51,584 nucleotides of DNA from CAYLNH01 sp964384625 (GTDB lineage: Bacteria > Verrucomicrobiota > Lentisphaeria > JABSQK01): the NCBI GenBank assembly GCA_964384625.1, contig CAYLNH010000016.1, positions 1-51,584 on the forward strand, written 5' to 3'. Of the stretch, positions 17,949 through 26,865 are shown piece after piece (position 1 is the first letter of the stretch; each line of letters begins with the position of its first letter). The notes below the pieces were generated by a model. It was not told the origin of the DNA. It saw only the letters and a list, made by a program, of their open reading frames with translations, and did not search any database. A program made the position numbers and the translations under genes.

Positions 17949-18235
17949 CCGTCAGGCACGTAGCGCGGGCCTCTGTCCCGCGACTCTCCGATCCGACTGA
18001 CGTTGGCCTTGCCGGCAGTGTTGCCGGGACCCCCTCCACGCCCCGCACACCGTCAGGCACGTAGCGCGGGCCTCTGTCCCGCGACTCTCTGATCCGACTG
18101 ACGTTGGCCTTGCCGGCAGTGTTGCCGGGACCCCCTCCACGCCCCGCACACCGTCAGGCACGTGGCGCGGGCCTCTGTCCCGCGACTCTCCGATCCGACG
18201 GTTCGCAGGAACGCGGGGCAGAGGCCCGCGCTACG
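17949..18235. repeat. 101-bp tandem repeat (2.5 copies) with an inverted partial copy
   Basis: Units begin at 17949, 18050 and 18151, exactly 101 bases apart, almost identical; the third breaks off near 18198. Each starts with CCGTCAGGCACGTAGCGCGG and contains the self-complementary stretch GCGGGCCTCTGTCCCGC. At about 18212-18235 the same core returns in reverse orientation (GCAGAGGCCCGCGCTACGTG), so the array can fold on itself. Open frames across it are repeat artefacts. A further hairpin (CCGGGGG-TGAAG-CCCCCGG) follows at 18310-18328. The rest of 17862-18389 holds no gene that I can see. Confidence 0.85.
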
Positions 18236-18389
18236 TGTTGGATTGCCACTCGACAATGGTCGCACTGCTGCACGCAGTCAACCAGGCCCAGAGGGCCGCA
18301 GCAAGATAGCCGGGGGTGAAGCCCCCGGAATGCCGTGACACCACACCAGAGCCCCGTAGGGGTGATGCAATCCCATCAACGCCTCACCG

Positions 18390-18806
18390 TCACTCTCCAA
18401 TGATCTTACACAGCACCCGCTTCTTCCGCTTGCCGTCGAACTCGCCGTAGAAGATTTGTTCCCACGGGCCGAAGTCCAGTTTGCCGTCAGTGATGGCAAC
18501 GACCACTTCCCGGCCCATGATGGTGCGCTTGAGATGCGCATCGGCGTTGTCTTCGAAGCCGTTATGCCGGTACTGCGAGTAGGGCTTTTCGGGGGCCAAT
18601 TTCTCCAGCCAGACCTCGTAGTCATGGTGCAAACCGGATTCGTCATCATTGATGAACACCGACGCCGTAATGTGCATGGCGTTGACCAGGCACAGCCCTT
18701 CCTTGACGCCGCTTTCGGCGAGGCACTCGTTGATCTCCGGCGTGATGTTCAGCAGTTGACGGCGGGAGGTGGTGTTGAACCAGAGTTCTTTGCGGTATGA
18801 TTTCAT
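18390..18806 (-). CDS. YjbQ/UPF0047 family protein
   Basis: A 138-residue protein matching the YjbQ (UPF0047) family, a small trimeric beta-sandwich. Conserved features seen are NAMHITASVFINDDESGL, the HNGFEDNADAHLKRTIMG segment with family histidines, and the C-terminal GKLDFGPWEQIFYGEFDG. Some members show weak thiamine-phosphate synthase activity when overexpressed, but the physiological role is unsettled. It stands alone on the minus strand, divergent from the biosynthetic operon that begins at 19135. Confidence 0.92.
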   Translation of the reverse strand: MKSYRKELWFNTTSRRQLLNITPEINECLAESGVKEGLCLVNAMHITASVFINDDESGLHHDYEVWLEKLAPEKPYSQYRHNGFEDNADAHLKRTIMGREVVVAITDGKLDFGPWEQIFYGEFDGKRKKRVLCKIIGE

Positions 18807-19134
18807 GATGCGTGATCCAAGATACGAGATTCAGGGTTCAAGTTGGTCGAACGAAGATACGAGTGGAGGAAGTTGGATGCAAGGGGCCGGGAGTGTTGCG
18901 TCTGTGCCGGTGGAAGTGCCGCAGAGTCCGCTCCGTTCCGACTTTTGCGGGTTCGGGACGGGACCTCGAGGCAAAATGCAGAGCGCCGCAGGCGAGGGCC
19001 TGCCGCAGGAGCGTAAGAGGCTTGACAGCGTGGAACCGGGAGGCTAGGGTTTGGGTTTATTATACCCCATGTAAGGCATTGGTTCCGACATGTTTTGGGC
19101 TGTCGCTGTGGGGGCAAGAGGAGCAGGCATTCCC
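18807..19134. other. Divergent region upstream of the aryl-polyene-like operon
   Basis: 328 bases that should contain the operon promoter. TTGACA at 19022-19027 and TATTAT at 19058-19063 are both present, but 30 bases separate them, too far for a single sigma-70 promoter. The direct repeat GATACGAG occurs twice (near 18823 and 18857). A ribosome site (AGAGGAG, 19117-19123) precedes the GTG at 19135. No gene is convincing here. Confidence 0.45.
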
Positions 19135-20436
19135 GTGATCGAGTCAGTTGATTTGGAATTTCAGTCGCCGGCGGACATCCGGGCGGTCGCTGACGGGCTG
19201 TTGCGGGAGCACGTGGAATACGTCACCGCACACTCGCCGTTCTACCGTCGTCGCTTTGCTGAAGCCGGCCTCACGGCGGCTGACATCCGGACCGCGGCGG
19301 ATCTGCAGAAGCTGCCGTTCACGACGAAGGCGGACCTGGAAGGGGCGGGCAAGGACCTCCTTTGTGTGCCGGAGACGGCGATTGTGGATCTCTGTTTGAC
19401 CTCCGGCACGACGGGGAAGCCGGTGACATTGCTGCAGACCCAGGGGGACCTGGACCGGCTGGCGTATAACGAGGCCATATCCTTTCAGTCGGCCGGGTTC
19501 ACGAATGAGGACCGGGTCATCGTGGTGTGTGCGCTGGGCCGCTGTTTCATGGCGGGGTTGGCGTATTTCCTCGGCCTGGCCAGACTGGGGGCCACGGCGA
19601 TTCGCACGGGGTCGAGCAGCATGAGCATGGTGATGGAGGCGATCCGCACGCAGCAGCCGACGGGGCTTGTCGGTGTGCCGAGCATGCTGCTGGCGATTGC
19701 CGGCAAACTGGCGGCCGCGGGCGTGGACGTCCCGGCGTTGGGCGTCCGTCGGATCATGTGCATCGGCGAGCCGATCCGGGCGTCGGATCTGGGGCCGTCG
19801 GCGTTGGGCGAGAAACTTGCGGACGCCTGGGGCGCCAGGATTTACGGCACCTACGCGAGCACGGAGATGGCGACCGCCTTCTGCGACTGCGAAGCCCGGT
19901 GCGGCGGCCATCTGCATCCGGACCTGATCGTGATCGAACTGGTTGACGACGACGGCAGCCCGGTGGCACCCGGCACGCTCGGCGAGGTGGTGGCGACGCC
20001 GTTGCAGGTGACCGGCATGCCGCTTTTGCGGCTGCAGACCGGCGATGTGGCGACGCTGCATGAGGAGGCCTGCGTCTGCGGCCGGAACAGCGTCCGGCTG
20101 GGGCCGGTGATCGGGCGTAAGAGCCAGATGCTGAAGTATCGCGGGACGACCGTGTACCCGCCGGCCATCTTCTCAATCCTCCAGGGAATCCCCGAAATCC
20201 GCGGCTATTACCTGGAAGTACATGACGATTTCGAACTCTCCGATCGCATCCGCGTCGTTGTCGGCGTCGAAGACAGTGTGATCACTGCCGACCAGATCAC
20301 GGACCGCATTGCTGCCGGCATCCGGGTGAAACCGGAAGTCGTCGTGACGACGCCGGCGGCGGTGCAGAGCAAAGTGATCCAGGACGGCAAACGCAAGCCG
20401 GTAACCTTCTTTGACCATCGCAGGAAAGATTCATGA
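19135..20436 (+). CDS. AMP-dependent aryl/acyl-CoA ligase (PaaK-like)
   Basis: A 433-residue adenylate-forming enzyme related to phenylacetate-CoA ligase. The P-loop-like motif LTSGTTGKPV lies at about residues 88-97, the YASTE motif at about 240-244, and a C-terminal subdomain contains RKSQMLKYRGTTVYPPAI. The C-terminal lysine region ends QDGKRKPVTFF. In aryl polyene loci a ligase of this class (ApeH-like role) activates the aromatic starter acid for loading onto the ACP; that role is inferred here from the next gene. The GTG at 19135 has AGAGGAG upstream; the ATG at 19090 has no ribosome site. The gene overlaps the next by four bases (ATGA), implying coupled translation. Confidence 0.85.
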   Translation: MIESVDLEFQSPADIRAVADGLLREHVEYVTAHSPFYRRRFAEAGLTAADIRTAADLQKLPFTTKADLEGAGKDLLCVPETAIVDLCLTSGTTGKPVTLLQTQGDLDRLAYNEAISFQSAGFTNEDRVIVVCALGRCFMAGLAYFLGLARLGATAIRTGSSSMSMVMEAIRTQQPTGLVGVPSMLLAIAGKLAAAGVDVPALGVRRIMCIGEPIRASDLGPSALGEKLADAWGARIYGTYASTEMATAFCDCEARCGGHLHPDLIVIELVDDDGSPVAPGTLGEVVATPLQVTGMPLLRLQTGDVATLHEEACVCGRNSVRLGPVIGRKSQMLKYRGTTVYPPAIFSILQGIPEIRGYYLEVHDDFELSDRIRVVVGVEDSVITADQITDRIAAGIRVKPEVVVTTPAAVQSKVIQDGKRKPVTFFDHRRKDS

Positions 20437-22040
20437 CAGATACGAACACAAATGATGCCGCGCGGCCGGTGGTCCGGCTTGACGGCAGCAATCTGACGAT
20501 CGACGATATTGTGGCCATCGGGGTTGGCGACCGGCAGGTGGAGCTCGATTCGGACGCGCTTCGTCGCTGCCGTGAAAGCCGAGTATTTCTGGCCGAGGAG
20601 GTGGCGGCCCGCCGCGTCATTTACGGGGTGAACACGTCCTTCGGCCCGATGTGCAATAAGATCATCGACGACAACGAGATCGAGGCGTTGCAGGTCAACC
20701 TGATTCGCAGCCATGCCGCGGGCATGGGCGATCCGTTGAAGTACTACATTGCGCAGGCGGTGCTGGTCGTGCGCCTGAACACGCTGGTGAAGGGCTACAG
20801 CGGGGTGCGCGTGGAGCTCCTGGAGTTCATGAAAGAGATGATCAACCGCCGCATTGCGCCCTACATCCCGCGTTGCGGCAGTGTCGGCGCTTCCGGCGAC
20901 CTGGTGCATCTGGCGCATATGGCACTGGCGATCATCGGCGAGGGCCAGGTCTACCACAACGGCGCGTTGACGACCGCGGCGGAAGCGTTCGCCGCCGAGG
21001 GCATGGAGCCGCTGCGGTTGAGCTTCAAGGAAGGCATCGCCCTGATCAACGGCACCAGTGCAATGACTGCGCTGGGCGCCTTTGCCCTGTTCGGCACGCG
21101 CAAGCTGCTGAACGTTGCCTGCGTGGCCGCGACGTTCGCGCTCGAGATCTTCGGCGGTATTGACGACGCTTTCGACGAGGATCTCCACGTGGTGAAACCA
21201 CATCCCGGACAGGTCAATATCGCGCAGACCATCCGGCATCTGTACGAGGGCTCGAGCAACATCACGCTGCGCGGGAACATGCACGAGCGGATACGCGAGC
21301 AGCACAACGGCGAGATGGTTTACGAGACCAGCGTCAACGTTCAGGACGTGTACTCGATCCGCTGCACACCGCAGATCCTGGCGCCGGTGGCGGAGGCGCT
21401 CGAGGAAGTGTCGAATACGCTGCAGATCGAGGCAAACTCCAGCAACGACAACCCGATCATCATCCCCCGCAAGAAGAAGATCATCCACGGCGGCAATTTC
21501 CACGGCCAGAGCATCGGGTACGCCATGGACATGGTCTGCATGGCGGTCGCGGAGATGTGCACGCTGTCCGAACGGCGAATCAACAAGCTGCTCGACAAAA
21601 ACCTGAACGAAGGCCTCCCGGAGCACCTGATCCCGGGCACGGTCGGGCTGACGATGGGATTCATGGGGGCGCAATATCTGGCGACCTCGACCACGGCGGA
21701 GAACCGGCAGCTGGCCAATCCCGTCAGCACGCTGTCGATCTCCTGCAACGCGTCGAATCAGGATGTGGTCAGCATGGGCACGGTGGCCGCCCGCAAGGCA
21801 TTCCGCGCGGTCAGCAACGCCAAGCACGTGCTGACGCTGGAAATTCTGGCCGACCTGCAGGCGTTGTCTTTCCGCAATGCGGACGGATTGGGCCGCGGCA
21901 TCGGCCGCATCTACCAGATCCTGAACCGGGACTTCGCGGTCTACGACAACTCCCGGGTGTTCCACGACGACCTGGTGAAGTTCCGCAAGCTTCTCTTTTC
22001 CAGCCAGCTCTTTGACGACCTGAGCTGCTATTGGGAGTAG
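20433..22040 (+). CDS. MIO-type aromatic amino acid ammonia-lyase (tyrosine ammonia-lyase-like)
   Basis: A 535-residue member of the histidine/phenylalanine/tyrosine ammonia-lyase family. Ala153-Ser154-Gly155 in GSVGASGDLVHLAH would form the MIO prosthetic group; Tyr64 in IYGVNTSFGPM is the catalytic tyrosine. The selectivity site reads NLIRSHAAGMG (Ser93-His94). As I recall, the flexirubin-cluster tyrosine ammonia-lyase of Flavobacterium johnsoniae has the same IYGVNTxFGPM and NLIRSH segments, so tyrosine to p-coumarate is the most likely reaction; histidine use cannot be excluded, since classical HutH also has Ser-His there. In this operon it would supply the aryl starter acid to the preceding ligase. 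Confidence 0.88.
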   Translation: MTDTNTNDAARPVVRLDGSNLTIDDIVAIGVGDRQVELDSDALRRCRESRVFLAEEVAARRVIYGVNTSFGPMCNKIIDDNEIEALQVNLIRSHAAGMGDPLKYYIAQAVLVVRLNTLVKGYSGVRVELLEFMKEMINRRIAPYIPRCGSVGASGDLVHLAHMALAIIGEGQVYHNGALTTAAEAFAAEGMEPLRLSFKEGIALINGTSAMTALGAFALFGTRKLLNVACVAATFALEIFGGIDDAFDEDLHVVKPHPGQVNIAQTIRHLYEGSSNITLRGNMHERIREQHNGEMVYETSVNVQDVYSIRCTPQILAPVAEALEEVSNTLQIEANSSNDNPIIIPRKKKIIHGGNFHGQSIGYAMDMVCMAVAEMCTLSERRINKLLDKNLNEGLPEHLIPGTVGLTMGFMGAQYLATSTTAENRQLANPVSTLSISCNASNQDVVSMGTVAARKAFRAVSNAKHVLTLEILADLQALSFRNADGLGRGIGRIYQILNRDFAVYDNSRVFHDDLVKFRKLLFSSQLFDDLSCYWE

Positions 22041-22142
22041 GATGGCGGCTGGAATTCCACAGTGTACCCCCCGTCTGCGGAACGCATTGAAACCGGCGTC
22101 GACGCCGGCCGACAGGTTGCGCTGCAATCGGAGGGCCGCCTG

Positions 22143-22583
22143 ATGCTGTCGCTGCCCATGCCCGTTGACCAGCTCATTCCGCACCGGCCGCCGATGCAGT
22201 TGATCTCCACGCTGCTCGAGGTCCGCGACGGCGTCGGCGTGGTAGAAGCGGTGGTCGACGAGGATGGTCTCCTGGTCGACGGCGACGGCCGGCTGGCCGG
22301 CGTGGCCCTGATCGAGATGGCGGCGCAGGCGGTGGCCGCCTTCTGCGGTTACGAGGACAGGCTGGCGGGCAACCCGGTCGGTGCAGGCTATCTCGTGGCA
22401 GTGACGGACAGCAGCCTGACCGGGCATGCCGCGGTCGGCGACCGGCTCCGCATCGAAGTCGAACGGACGGCTGCTCTCGGCGGTTTTGCCGTGGCCGACG
22501 GCCGCGTTCGGCGCGGCGACCGGCAATTGGCGTCCTGCAGTATTCGGGTGTTTGTCCCCGGCCGCGAGGAGCCCTCGCCATGA
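22143..22583 (+). CDS. Hotdog-fold 3-hydroxyacyl-ACP dehydratase (ApeP-like)
   Basis: A 146-residue hotdog protein. The N-terminal LIPHRPPMQLI carries His14 and LIEMAAQAVAAF carries Glu58, the pattern of the ApeP-type subunit of aryl polyene dehydratases. In the studied E. coli system ApeP pairs with ApeI to dehydrate the growing polyene on ACP; the second subunit here is the gene at 24874. The ATG at 22143 is chosen because GGAGGG lies seven bases upstream; the open frame extends to a GTG at 22062 with no homology in the extra part. It overlaps the exporter gene by four bases. Confidence 0.85.
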   Translation: MLSLPMPVDQLIPHRPPMQLISTLLEVRDGVGVVEAVVDEDGLLVDGDGRLAGVALIEMAAQAVAAFCGYEDRLAGNPVGAGYLVAVTDSSLTGHAAVGDRLRIEVERTAALGGFAVADGRVRRGDRQLASCSIRVFVPGREEPSP

Positions 22584-24874
22584 GCGCCGACAAACCGTCC
22601 ACCAAGCCCATGCTCGTTGTCGGCCGCCTCAGCGGCGTGCTGCTTCGCCATCGCCGGGCGGTGCTGGTGACTCTGGGGGTTCTGGCTCTGGGCGTTCTGG
22701 TGCTGCTCAAACTCCGCGCTTTCCGGATCCGTACGGATCTCGCCCGCTACTATCCCGATCACGAAGAGGTCGACAACGACCATGACTTCCGGGCCGGCGC
22801 CCCGTTTGCCGACGCGATGTTCGTCCGGGTACAGGCGGCGGACCGGTTGTCGCGGGCGGAATTCCTGGCGGCGGCGAAGGCGTTGGAAGCAGACCTGCAG
22901 GAGACCTTCGGGCGTCCCGTCCGGCGCGGCCAGATTTCCGACGCCGGCTTCGCGCCGGAATCGTGGTTCCCGCAGTTTCTGCCGGGAATGGCGACGCCGT
23001 CCGACCTGGAGGTGTTGGCAGCCGATACGGCGCCGACCTTTGCCGTTGCGGCGATGGCTAAGATTGAGGCGGCCGCGATTCACCAACACACGGCTCCGGG
23101 GGCGAAGCGCTGGCTTGCCCCCGGCGGGCACGACGCGTTCCTGGCCCTGCCGGCGCCGGTGCCGCCGACGGAATCCCGGGAGACCGTTGCGTTGCTGGCG
23201 GCGTTCGACGCCGTCGCCGCCGATCTGCCGGACGGTGTCTCCGCGACGCTGGTGAGCGATCATGCCGGCGCCGTGCTCAACGGCCGACTGGTGCGGCGTG
23301 ATGTGCTGGTCACGTTGCTGGTTGTCGTTGTGGCGATCCCGCTGCTGCTGGTGTTGCTGCTGCGCGATCCCCGGGTTCTCTGGCTTGCTTTGCTGTGGGG
23401 GCTGGCGCTGGCGCTGGCGCTGGCCGCGACAAATGTGGTGTTCGACGGTTTGACTGCGTGGACTGTGGCCGGCGGCTGCGGGGCGGCGGCGGTGATTGTC
23501 GGCATCCTGCTGCCCGTGTATCTGGCGTTGCGACAGACCGGCAGCGGCGTCGAAGAGACCATGGCCAAAGTGGCGCGGCCGTGGCTGACGGTGGTTGCCA
23601 TGGGAGTGGTTTGCCTGGGCGTCACGGCCTCGGCCGATCTGCCTGCCTTGCAGGAGTTGACGTTTCTGATGGTCCTGCATCTCCTGCTGGCCGGGGGCTT
23701 GACGTTGCTGGTGCTGCCGGTGGTGATCAAGCCGCTCGGCGCCCTGCGGCCGATCGAAGTGCCCCGCTGGCTGACGCATCCGAGCCGGCGTTTCAATTTC
23801 GGGTTCGTCGCCTGGCTGGTGATCATGGCGGTTGTCTCGTGCTTCCTGATGCGGGTCCGGTTCGACGGCGACATGCGGCACCTGAACGCCGTTTCGGCGG
23901 AGGTCCTTGCCGGCCGCCGCGCCCGGGCGGCCATGCGCGGGAATGACGGCTGGGCTTACCTCGTGTCCTTCGGCCCGACGCAGGAGGACGCGTTGCAGAC
24001 GAACGAGCAGCTCTATGATTTTCTGGCGCCGCAGGTCGCCCCGGACGAGATTGTCAGTCTGGCGCCGCTGCTGCCGTCCGCCGCCCGCCAGGAGGAGAAC
24101 CGGCGCCGCTGGCGCGCCTTCTGGTCGGCGGAACGGCAAGCCGCCCGGGAGGGGCCGATCCCGGGCTTGACCGCCGCCGGCGGGGGGGCGTCGCCGTTTG
24201 GTCCGGTGGAGCTGCGGCAGGCCGGTCTGGGATATGTAGTCGACGACTTTCTGGTGCGGGACGAGCGGCTGTTCCGGGTCTACACGTTGATCCCGGACGA
24301 CCTGGAGATCATCCAGCTGCTCTATCCGAAAACACCGGCAGACGGCGCGCCGGTCAAGCGGCCGCCGACGAGTGTGCAGGTGGTCTCCCGGCATCGGATC
24401 GGGGCGTTCCTGAACGGTATGCTGGGTGACGACTTCCGCGACTTCCTGATGGGCAGCATCTGTCTGGTGTTCGTGCTGCTGACGCTGTTGTTCCGCGACG
24501 TGAAGAAGGTCCTGGTGGCGTTCATGCCGGCGGTTTCCGGGCTGGCCTGTCTGGGCGGCGTCATGGGCATTGTCGGGCTGAAATTGAATCCGATCAATGC
24601 CGTTGCTCCGATGCTCGTGATCGGTCTGGGCGCGTTCTACGGCGCCCTGATGGTGTGCCGTTACGTCGACGGTTACGACTACGGCGCGGAGTGGGCCGTG
24701 CTGCTTTCGGCGTTGACGGCGGTGATCGGCGGCGGCGTACTCGGCGGCGGCGGCCATGAAGCGCTGCGTTCGTTTGGTTTGAGTCTGATCATCGGCGTCG
24801 TGGCGGCGGCGGGCATTGCCCTGGTATTGGTCAAGGGGGTGCTTGTCGGCATCCGCCGTCCGGAGGGATTGTAA
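22580..24874 (+). CDS. MMPL/RND-family exporter (ApeM-like)
   Basis: A 764-residue polytopic protein with the two-fold organisation of MMPL transporters: a first helix near residues 28-47 and a large periplasmic loop (50-235), followed by a helix cluster (240-400). This is repeated by a helix near 408-425, a second loop, and a terminal cluster (615-755). Aryl polyene loci carry such a transporter, thought to move the lipid-linked pigment from the inner membrane. Canonical RND Asp residues in the helices are not obvious to me. The gene is embedded between the two dehydratase genes and overlaps both neighbours. Confidence 0.87.
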   Translation: MSADKPSTKPMLVVGRLSGVLLRHRRAVLVTLGVLALGVLVLLKLRAFRIRTDLARYYPDHEEVDNDHDFRAGAPFADAMFVRVQAADRLSRAEFLAAAKALEADLQETFGRPVRRGQISDAGFAPESWFPQFLPGMATPSDLEVLAADTAPTFAVAAMAKIEAAAIHQHTAPGAKRWLAPGGHDAFLALPAPVPPTESRETVALLAAFDAVAADLPDGVSATLVSDHAGAVLNGRLVRRDVLVTLLVVVVAIPLLLVLLLRDPRVLWLALLWGLALALALAATNVVFDGLTAWTVAGGCGAAAVIVGILLPVYLALRQTGSGVEETMAKVARPWLTVVAMGVVCLGVTASADLPALQELTFLMVLHLLLAGGLTLLVLPVVIKPLGALRPIEVPRWLTHPSRRFNFGFVAWLVIMAVVSCFLMRVRFDGDMRHLNAVSAEVLAGRRARAAMRGNDGWAYLVSFGPTQEDALQTNEQLYDFLAPQVAPDEIVSLAPLLPSAARQEENRRRWRAFWSAERQAAREGPIPGLTAAGGGASPFGPVELRQAGLGYVVDDFLVRDERLFRVYTLIPDDLEIIQLLYPKTPADGAPVKRPPTSVQVVSRHRIGAFLNGMLGDDFRDFLMGSICLVFVLLTLLFRDVKKVLVAFMPAVSGLACLGGVMGIVGLKLNPINAVAPMLVIGLGAFYGALMVCRYVDGYDYGAEWAVLLSALTAVIGGGVLGGGGHEALRSFGLSLIIGVVAAAGIALVLVKGVLVGIRRPEGL

Positions 24875-25266
24875 TGAGTTCCCGGCTGCAGGCAGCAGTT
24901 CAGGATGCGGCGTTGGGTCCGGCGGAACAGACGGCGGACGGCTTCTGGCGGCAGACGTTCCGTTTTGCGCCGGAGTTCTGCGGTTTCGCCGGCCATTTCC
25001 CGGGAGCGCCGGTTTTGCCGGCGATCGTCCAGGTGCTGTTGGTTGAGGAGCTGGCCCGTGCCATGGCGAGCGGCCCGGTACGGTTGTCCCGCGTGGTTGC
25101 GGCCAAGTTCCTGATCAAACTCGGACCGGGCCGGGAGATCACCGTGACGGCGCGGCAGCACCCGAATGATCGCGGCTCAGGGCTTGACGCTCAGGTGCTT
25201 TGTAACGAAGGTGTAGCAGCGAAACTGAGGCTGGAATTCGAGATCGAGGATACCACGCATGCGTAA
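24874..25266 (+). CDS. Hotdog-fold 3-hydroxyacyl-ACP dehydratase (ApeI-like)
   Basis: A 130-residue FabA/FabZ-like hotdog protein. The motif GFAGHFPGAPVLPAIVQ contains the catalytic histidine (His41) in the typical GHFPxxPxLP context. With the ApeP-like protein at 22143 it would form the heterodimeric dehydratase that makes the conjugated double bonds. The start codon shares its A with the TAA stop of the exporter (TAATG), giving coupled translation; the 3' end overlaps the thioesterase gene by eight bases. Confidence 0.87.
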   Translation: MSSRLQAAVQDAALGPAEQTADGFWRQTFRFAPEFCGFAGHFPGAPVLPAIVQVLLVEELARAMASGPVRLSRVVAAKFLIKLGPGREITVTARQHPNDRGSGLDAQVLCNEGVAAKLRLEFEIEDTTHA

Positions 25267-25732
25267 GGAGTACTTCCCCCCAGTGGCCGGCGGACCGCCG
25301 CCGTTGCGGACGACGGTGTCGCGTGTGGTGCGCTTCGAGGAAGTCGATCCGATGGGCATCGTCTGGCATGGCCGTTATGTGAGTTTCTTTGAGGACGCGC
25401 GCGTCGCCCTGGGTCGGCAGTATGGCGTCGGCTATATGGATTTTATCGAGCACGACGTGCCGGTGCCGATCAAACAGCTCGGCGTGGACTACCGGAAGCC
25501 GCTGCGTTTCGGCGATGCGTTCAGCGTCGAGGCCGTTCTCCACTGGGCGGAATCCGCCCGGATCAATTTTGAATTCATCGTCCGCGATCAGGCGGAGGCG
25601 ATCACCACAACGGGCTACAGCGTGCAGTTGATGTTGGACCGCGAGCTGAATCTGCTGCTGGAGCCGCCGCCGTTCTACCAGGCTTTTCTCGACCGCTGGG
25701 CGGCCGGGGACTATCAGCAGGAGACCGAATGA
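25259..25732 (+). CDS. Acyl-CoA/ACP thioesterase, YbgC/4HBT type (ApeK-like)
   Basis: A 157-residue hotdog thioesterase. The segment VDPMGIVWHGRYVSFFEDAR has the catalytic Asp30 and the GIVxHxxY signature of 4-hydroxybenzoyl-CoA thioesterase-like enzymes. Aryl polyene clusters encode such a protein (ApeK role), suggested to release stalled or misprimed intermediates or the finished chain. It is cytoplasmic with no signal peptide. It overlaps the upstream dehydratase by eight bases and the downstream ketosynthase by four. Confidence 0.87.
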   Translation: MRKEYFPPVAGGPPPLRTTVSRVVRFEEVDPMGIVWHGRYVSFFEDARVALGRQYGVGYMDFIEHDVPVPIKQLGVDYRKPLRFGDAFSVEAVLHWAESARINFEFIVRDQAEAITTTGYSVQLMLDRELNLLLEPPPFYQAFLDRWAAGDYQQETE

Positions 25733-26865
25733 CGTCACCGGTTTACATTGTCGACTGTGCTGTGGTGACCGCGTTCGGTGACGGCCTGGCGGCGCTCTGG
25801 GACGGGTTGATGGCCGGGCGCACGGCGATTGCCACGGTCGACCGGTTCACCACGGAACGGTATGTGACGGAGTACGCCGCCTGCGTCCCCGAGCTCGAAG
25901 CGCCGGCCGGCAGTTCCCGGGTGGTGCCGCTGGTGACCCGGGCTTTGGAGCAGATTGCCCCCGTTCCTGAGGACAGCCACCTGCTGACGGCAACGACCAA
26001 GGCCGGTATTGATACGCTGGAACGCCTGTGCCGGGAGCGGCCGGCGAATACGCAGGAAGTCCTGCCGACGACGTTCATGGATCACGTGCGCCGGCGCACG
26101 GGGGTGCAGGGGCGGGGGATGAATGTGAATGCAGCCTGTGCGTCGTCGACGATCGCGTTGGCTCGCGGGGCGGCGATGATTGCGCACGGCCGGACGGCGG
26201 CGGTTCTGGTCTGCTGTGCCGATCTCGTCTCGGAATTTGTCTTCTCCGGGTTCTCGGCGCTGCAGGCGTTGTCGTCGTCGCCGGCGCAGCCGTTTGACCG
26301 CGGCCGTTCGGGGTTGACGCTGGGCGAAGGCGCGGCGGCCCTGGTGTTGATGAGCCCGGAACGGGCGAGGGCGACCGGGCGTTCGCCGCTGGCCGTATTG
26401 GCCGGCTGGGGCACGGCCAACGACGCCAATCATGTGACGGCGCCGGCCCGTGACGGCTGCGGCCTGATCCAGGCGACGACACGTGCCCTGGCGGTTGCCG
26501 GCCGGCAACCGGCCGATATCGCCGCGATCAACGCGCACGGCACCGCCACGGTCTACAACGACCTCATGGAACTCAAAGCATTTCGCACGGTGTTCGGCGC
26601 CCAGCGGCCGCCGATGAACTCGATCAAGGGCGCCATCGGCCATTCTCTGGGCGCTGCCGGCGGCATCGAGGCGGCGCTGGCGGTGCGTCTGCTGCAGGAG
26701 CAATGTCTGCCGCCGACCGTGGGCTATGCCGAACCCGAAAACGGCGCCGGCGATTGTGTCTCCGCCCGGCCGCAGACATTCTCCGGTGATCATGTTTTGA
26801 CGACCAACTCCGGGTTCGGCGGCATCAACTGCGCCCTCGTGATCAGCCGCGCGGAGGGCGTATGA
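25729..26865 (+). CDS. Beta-ketoacyl-ACP synthase (first KS of the operon)
   Basis: A 378-residue FabF-type ketosynthase with all three catalytic residues: Cys137 (NAACASST), His270 (INAHGTAT) and His305 (GAIGHSLGAAGG). It condenses malonyl-ACP with the growing acyl chain. It is translated in overlap (ATGA) with a shorter KS-like partner at 26862 that lacks a catalytic cysteine, the arrangement of a KS/chain-length-factor heterodimer (ApeO/ApeC-like). The acceptor chain length cannot be told from the sequence. Confidence 0.9.
   Translation: MTSPVYIVDCAVVTAFGDGLAALWDGLMAGRTAIATVDRFTTERYVTEYAACVPELEAPAGSSRVVPLVTRALEQIAPVPEDSHLLTATTKAGIDTLERLCRERPANTQEVLPTTFMDHVRRRTGVQGRGMNVNAACASSTIALARGAAMIAHGRTAAVLVCCADLVSEFVFSGFSALQALSSSPAQPFDRGRSGLTLGEGAAALVLMSPERARATGRSPLAVLAGWGTANDANHVTAPARDGCGLIQATTRALAVAGRQPADIAAINAHGTATVYNDLMELKAFRTVFGAQRPPMNSIKGAIGHSLGAAGGIEAALAVRLLQEQCLPPTVGYAEPENGAGDCVSARPQTFSGDHVLTTNSGFGGINCALVISRAEGV

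Noticed and set aside
17949..18198. CRISPR-like regular repeat
   Set aside because: Units are 101 bases in direct contact with no variable spacers; it is a simple tandem duplication. The heptamer arrays also lack spacers.
19022..19063. Sigma-70 promoter for the biosynthetic operon (TTGACA ... TATTAT)
   Set aside because: Thirty bases separate the boxes, too many for one promoter.
20208..24757. Two long minus-strand frames (about 770 and 790 residues)
   Set aside because: Antisense to the ammonia-lyase and MMPL genes, which have unmistakable family motifs.
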